Source: Wolfiporia cocos (taxonomy: Eukaryota; Basidiomycota; Agaricomycetes; Polyporales; Phaeolaceae). Taken from it: a DNA stretch of 64,000 bases. Numbering within the stretch: position 1 is the first letter of the stretch; each line of letters starts with the position of its first letter. Positions 58,932 to 64,000 of the stretch are shown here, piece after piece. The DNA is taken from contig JACCLO010000001.1 in NCBI GenBank assembly GCA_029448655.1, forward strand, positions 2,914,001 through 2,978,000, read 5' to 3'. The position numbers and the translations under genes are program-made. The notes below the pieces were generated by a model. It was not told the DNA's origin and ran no database searches. It saw only the letters and a list, made by a program, of their open reading frames with translations.

Positions 58932-59814
58932 GGTGTGGGGTCGGTAGAGGGTGATTCGCTCCGCAAACCCGGGTAATAAGCGGGTTGCTGACCCTTCTGA
59001 TTCCAAGCATGTATCCTAAGTAGCACCCATGCACTCTCTTGTCAGCAGGATGCACACGCTCCGCGTACGGGCGCCGCGGGTCGATTGATCTACCCATCTA
59101 GAAAGGCACCATTCAGGCATGATCGAATGGGTGTGTGTATTCTCCCGCCACCCCTCACTTGAGTCTCATGCCTGTGCGGAGATTTGTGAGAAAATACCTT
59201 GCCTAATGCCAAAGCGTATGTCCCGCATGCAGAAATCCTCCAACTAACGAGAGCCGTATCCACATTCTCGGCCGGTGGCGAGCGAAACAGCGATACTTCC
59301 CAGCTCTATCAATGAGTGCCAGAGGGCAGATTAAAACTCTCATGTAATCGCTCTTCCACGCACAGCATACCACCGTCGAATCAAGGTTCCTGAGTAAGTT
59401 ATGAGTAAGATTATCTTCACCTTTCCCAAGGGCTGACCAAGTGATTCGGTAGCCACGTTGGATCTTCTAGATGTGAGCCAATCGGATGGCTTCGGCCCGC
59501 CGGCCAAGCCTTCAGTTGACCAACACCCTGCCAAATTGACGGCAGGAGGACTTCTCACCCACGCACAGTGTACGTCCTGGAAGAGATAGACAAATACGCC
59601 GCAGTCAATGATACAATGACATGCGTCCTATGCATGCAGAGAGCATTCTCCTGGAAACTTGTACAGCCTCGTCATTGAAATATACAGCTATGAGTACACT
59701 TTAGCCAATGCGTATGGTATCGGGCCGGACAATTCAATCAATGTGACAACTGTGGGGAGTCTCAGTAGGTTGACGAGCATTGAAACATCGTTTCTGCTAC
59801 TCGCCGTGTGAGGA
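58932..59814. other. Intergenic, no gene recognised
   Basis: Upstream of the flavin-reductase-like gene and downstream of the Zn2Cys6 gene. Only short ORFs. Confidence 0.5.
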
Positions 59815-62800
59815 TTATCGCGTATGATAAACAGATGGGAAGTGAAGGATGGGATTCCTGGTGCCTTGCAGAAATTCCGGGGCGAAATGCTGGTGACTGA
59901 ACGTGAATGGTTGAGAAGGCAAGGTGCCAAAGATATTGTAGTCATCCTGGGTGTCCGGCAACGGCACATTCTCGGCCGAGGACAGGATGGGCCACCAGTC
60001 ATAGCCAGGGGCTACGGTCGTTGAGGGGTCTATAAGCGAAGTGGGTGGTCCTATGAGGTTTTGGAACGACATGTTGCTTAGATCTTCTTCCCCAGCGAAG
60101 GCCTGGGCCAGCGGATCTAGCAAGAACTGTTCTGCACTCGTCTGGGGTAATGATTGCTGTGTTTGGTCAAATGGCTGTTGGATCTCCGCCCCTGTATAAT
60201 GCTGGGGATCAACCACAACGGGGTCGCCGTCAAATGCGATCTCAGCAGGACGTTTGCGCGTAGATCCCACTGAGGGAGACAGGCCAATGTCGAATTGCAC
60301 GCTAGCGCCCCTAAGCAAATCTCTGACTCGGGCGGCACTTGGCCAGATATTCTGAGAGGGCATGAACTTATTTCACTTTGATCAATCATTTGAACACCCT
60401 ACCTTCATATTTTGAAGCGCCATTATACAATCACGAAGCCCCAGTGTAGCCTGTGGATCGGTAGGGCGGAATTTCACTGGGGACGAGCAGGTCATTCGGG
60501 CCGAGTTTCTACGGTCTGACTACTTGACGCACGTGTGATGATGTGCATGATCCTAAAACAGAGTTAACAAGAAACATATCAGAACATGCTTCGACTTACC
60601 CAGCACTTTGGAGGTAAGTGACCAGAAACGGAGGGCCCCATCTCAAGTCATACTTCTCATGGTATAGAGTCGCTATACGATTAGTTTGAATGGTTGATTT
60701 TAACATGGTGTAGTCCATTGCTTACCGAATGCAGCAATCTGTGACGCTGCGCCTTGACAGAGATCAAGCGACTTCCAGGGCACAGGATCAGTAGTAGAGG
60801 GTGAACTGGGGCTACTTTGCGCACTGAATAGATTGGTCGATAAACTCGCTGCAATGTGAGAAGCAGTCATAAGACTCACTCGAATCGTTTTGGTATGCTG
60901 CGACGGACATGTCAGAGCCATGAGCTATCGAAGCAGAATAGGAAGTTCAGAGACTTACAATGGTCTGTGAAGAAGCAGCATAATTGCACAATAATGGCAA
61001 TGCAGGACGAGCACGTGCGGGGGCGGACATGGCCGCTTGCTCACCGATGAGTACTGCAGCGACTCTGGGAGGTTCAAGCACCATTGGGTAAGACGGGTAT
61101 GTATCTGCTCCATCAATCTGCGCCGAGGAATAGTAGACACTCGAGTGACAGGGTAGATCTTCTCTACGACTTCGCCATGAATGACGGCTTAAGGGAAAGC
61201 CAGTTACGTGATGTGAAAAAACGTAATCGCAACGGTGACGCACATAATGCAGCCGCTGCACGGAGATAGGCCGCTGATCGTCCCAACGCGGGTGGAATTG
61301 AGCGGCCTGCGGGTGTAGTGTTCAACGGAACCCAGATATCATCGGCATCATCCTTTTGAAGTCGTCAGTCAGGATTATCGCTGATGTGCTTCGAACGGAC
61401 TTCTGGAACATCAGGCAGCGGGGTAGAGAAGTCGCTCTCGTGCGTTTCCATCGGTCGACCTGCAAGCCGTCCATTGAGATCTCAGAGAAGGAAGATGATA
61501 CATAGATTATCGCACCCAAAAATTGCGCAGAATATCTATGAAGATTTGCCGGATGATGTCAGGTTGCGTTTGTAAGATCGTGACCGCCAGCTTACTTATC
61601 CGCCAAGCAGCATGCCCACCAGATTTGTCTACGAATCCTGGTTTGGGCGGGAGTGAAGAGCGTTTTCCCCTTATGCTGCCATTGATCTGAGTTGCGATTC
61701 ATCCCAAGATCGAGGGCCTGAATTGTGCAATACAGCAGGATACCATCTACGGTTAATCCTATGACGTACCATTCGCATTGCCATGCCTGTGATTGGATGC
61801 ATGAGAACCACAATTCATATACAAGTAGCTATCGATGATCAAAGATATAGCATACTCAGCGCCATTGCGGTCAAATAGCGGCCATAACGTGATACGGTCC
61901 ACCTTGAATATATGATAACCATACCGTTACGCATATGTCCGAAAATCTGCATCCACAGTCGCAACCCAAGGACCGCAATGGCGTTGTACATGGCAGAAAG
62001 ACGACGTATGGAAGAAGCTGCTTACCTATATGTAGCCATCCCTCTTCCAAGCTACCTAGTGGATGTCGTACATCGTAGACGAGCTATTCATTCACATTAT
62101 GATACTCATACCTATTCCAAATTCGAGCACACCCAGTAAAATCAACGCCTGGCAAGTCGATGTCCGGCTTTCTTGATACATGGTATCTTTGCATCGTGGA
62201 TTGTTAGTGACTTGGCACAATCAACAGTCGGATGAGGCGTCTTACCTAAAACTTTTCGCGCCTGGGTAGCATAGATCCTGCCGGTATGCCACTGAGTTCC
62301 GTCTTGTGATAGGTGCGCCTCGAGGTCTGAGTATTTCGCCGCGAACGCGAACATCGCGAAAAGTAACAATCTCGAAACCTGCTGCGTTTTCGCTGGTCGC
62401 ATTGTTTGTGAAGGATCGCCTGCATCGACTTGATCCTCGCGTGGGTTGCTATGGGGAGGTGTTGTGAAATCAGAGCTTGTAGCATAATAGAGATACCTTA
62501 CCCAGGTTCCCTGCTGTTCGGACTAACGATCAGCCACAGTAGTCAAGTAGTGGTCAGCAGACTGACAGCGCGTTGTATTGTTGCATAAACGCCTCCTTGT
62601 CTACAACCGGAAACACCGGATTGACGTAGGTGAAAAACCGCTCTAGGAGGTGAGTTTGCACTTCGCGCGGCGGCATAGGAATGCCCAGCTCAAGGAACTT
62701 CTTTTCACGATCTACACTTGTCAGTGGCACCCCCGGCCAAATATTGGACATTGGGAAATTCCTATGGAGCCTTGAGCAGATAGTTCGTGGACTACCACGC

Positions 62801-64000
62801 ATATATGCGCACCATATACCACCAATATTGCGCTTATCCCATCTATTGTCTCTTGCGAGGAACTGTAACCCCGAGGAGTTTCCATGGTACCGTACCTGTG
62901 TCGCGTTTAGTTCAAACGCCTGTCGCGAATTGCACAGCCAACACAAATGACATCACCTCCTTGTTTTCGTCTATCGAAAGGTTTCCAAATGCATCAGCGC
63001 AGTCATCCAGCTCGTCCAAATCGGTATCTGGTATCGTTTACTTATGAAGATAGTCCCGACCGCACGCGAGGTAGAATGGGCTCACCGTTCATAACATGTA
63101 CATCGTCCCAGCGCAGATCTGCCATATCGTCCCTGTGATCCGTCCGTCGCCGCTGGCGCGCCGGCTCTAAGGAGCTGCTGGACCCTGTCGCAGCCCGTCC
63201 CTGCAATGCGGGCGGTACCGGGACGGCTGTCGGCGTGCCTGCTTGCGCGGCATTGGTCGGCTGCTCTGCCCAGCGGGCCAGGGATTCCGACAGGCAGTCT
63301 TGCCATTCGAGCGTCGGACGTCCGAGCGTCACCGGGTCTATGACTTGTGGCGGCGCATCAGTTTGCAATACTCGAGCGGTGCAGCCCAGGGAGGCATACT
63401 GACCGTGCTGCGTGACGCTCTCGCGGGTCATCCTGGACTGCCGGCGAGAGCGCTCGCTCATCTGCTTCAATGCTGACTCCTTCACGATGGAGGCGAAGAA
63501 GTTATCTTGCGTCGGATCGATGGAGCGCTGCTGGCGCCCTGTAAGTCCCTGAAGAGGAGCTGCAGTGAGGAATAGGTCGCGTGCGGGAGGTTCGGGGGCC
63601 ACTCACAAATGGACCGCTGTCTACCCCATCCAGGATACTCTTGGCCAGGTTATCTCTGCGCAGATCTGCGACGATACCTTTCGCGCGCAGGTCCTGGGAA
63701 GACATGATTGCGGCGAGCATGCTCTCCATCTGGTGAAGGCGGTGTTCAAGAGCCTGGATGTACCCTTTTGGCGGTCCTCGCCGGAAACTGGGACCTAGTA
63801 GTACATACTCAGCTATGACTCTACTGAGAGTGGAAGGAGCGACGTACCTGAAAACGTGCACTCTGCACGTCAGTTAGTGTACCGTCAGTCCAGAGTGTTC
63901 CCAGGGTTCTATTGAACGACTCAGAGAGTCTTACCGGTTTTTGCGGCTACGCAGCCCTTGCATTGATCACCGCCGTTGGGAGCGGGCTCACACTTGCTCT
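59815..64000 (-). CDS. Zn2Cys6 transcription factor, XlnR-like (5' end outside window)
   Basis: At least 23 exons are in the window: 64000-63935, 63862-63848, 63794-63607, 63548-63086, 63027-62957, 62895-62813, 62761-62567, 62522-62502, 62448-62246, 62186-62112, 62055-62026, 61786-61770, 61717-61596, 61535-61516, 61459-61401, 61352-61244, 61187-60959, 60897-60880, 60844-60726, 60672-60600, 60552-60533, 60476-60403, 60351-59815; 934 residues plus a missing N terminus. The second half of the zinc cluster (KCEP...QCKGCVAAKTECTF) runs into RRGPPKGYIQALEHRL and a dimerisation coiled coil. The fungal-specific regulatory domain follows (FTYVNPVFPVVDKEAF, ILLGVLEFGIGSLEEGWLHIGMAMRMALDLGMNRN, IRRQIWWACCLADKYS, PPPHVLVLHCHY). 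Such factors control carbohydrate or xenobiotic genes; the target is unknown. Confidence 0.93.

Noticed and set aside
1..64000. CRISPR array, operon, bacterial-type ribosome binding sites, rRNA
   Set aside because: None seen. The short repeats present are minisatellites or inverted arms, and the gene structure is eukaryotic.

Overview
The window is nuclear DNA of a filamentous basidiomycete, most likely an agaricomycete. Its genes are cut by many introns of about 50-66 nt with fungal GTGCGT/GTGAGT-type donors, there is no operon structure, and the gene set is fungal (MND1, MAG1-type glycosylase, NDUFS7, MIA40, Sec7 ARF-GEF, XlnR-like Zn2Cys6 factor, F-box/LRR, DUF5648 proteins). Exon models below were assembled by hand: splice sites were accepted only when both reading frame and family sequence continue across the junction.

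Layout. 1-7 kb: gene-poor, with a decayed and an intact DUF5648 gene, a small C2H2-like ORF and two short telomere-like motifs. 7-11 kb: two minus-strand genes, an F-box/LRR protein and an auxin-efflux-carrier-type membrane transporter. 11-19 kb: repeat-rich, holding one arm of a large diverged inverted duplication (about 12.26-16.5 kb) and the 3' end of a LINE. 19-22.6 kb: an intact nine-exon MND1 gene (minus) and a decayed tandem copy of it that has kept its promoter block and carries a MITE-like long-TIR insertion. 23-37 kb: GC-rich plus-strand gene block (DNA-3-methyladenine glycosylase, an orphan seven-exon gene, a PAS-kinase-type Ser/Thr kinase, complex I NDUFS7, a long low-complexity protein). 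37-47 kb: gene-poor again, with the second DUF5648 gene and the other arm of the inverted duplication (about 42.6-46.0 kb). 47-64 kb: minus-strand gene block (Sec7 ARF-GEF, MIA40, metallo-beta-lactamase-fold enzyme, flavin-reductase-like protein, and a Zn2Cys6 factor running off the right edge).

How the genes relate. There is no obvious secondary-metabolite or mating cluster. NDUFS7 and MIA40 are mitochondrial, and the flavin-reductase-like protein has a presequence-like N terminus. MND1 (meiotic strand exchange) and the MAG1-type gene (base excision repair) lie in one interval, and the MND1 promoter block carries ACGCGT and CACGTG motifs that survive in the decayed copy beside MAG1. The most distinctive features are the two inverted repeat arms enclosing about 26 kb, the MND1 duplication with pseudogenisation, three isolated TTAGGG-type motifs, and extreme intron density with very small exons (7 nt in MAG1, 13 nt in the flavin reductase, several of 15-21 nt in the Zn2Cys6 gene). 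I did not find a convincing new defence-like or otherwise novel multi-gene system.
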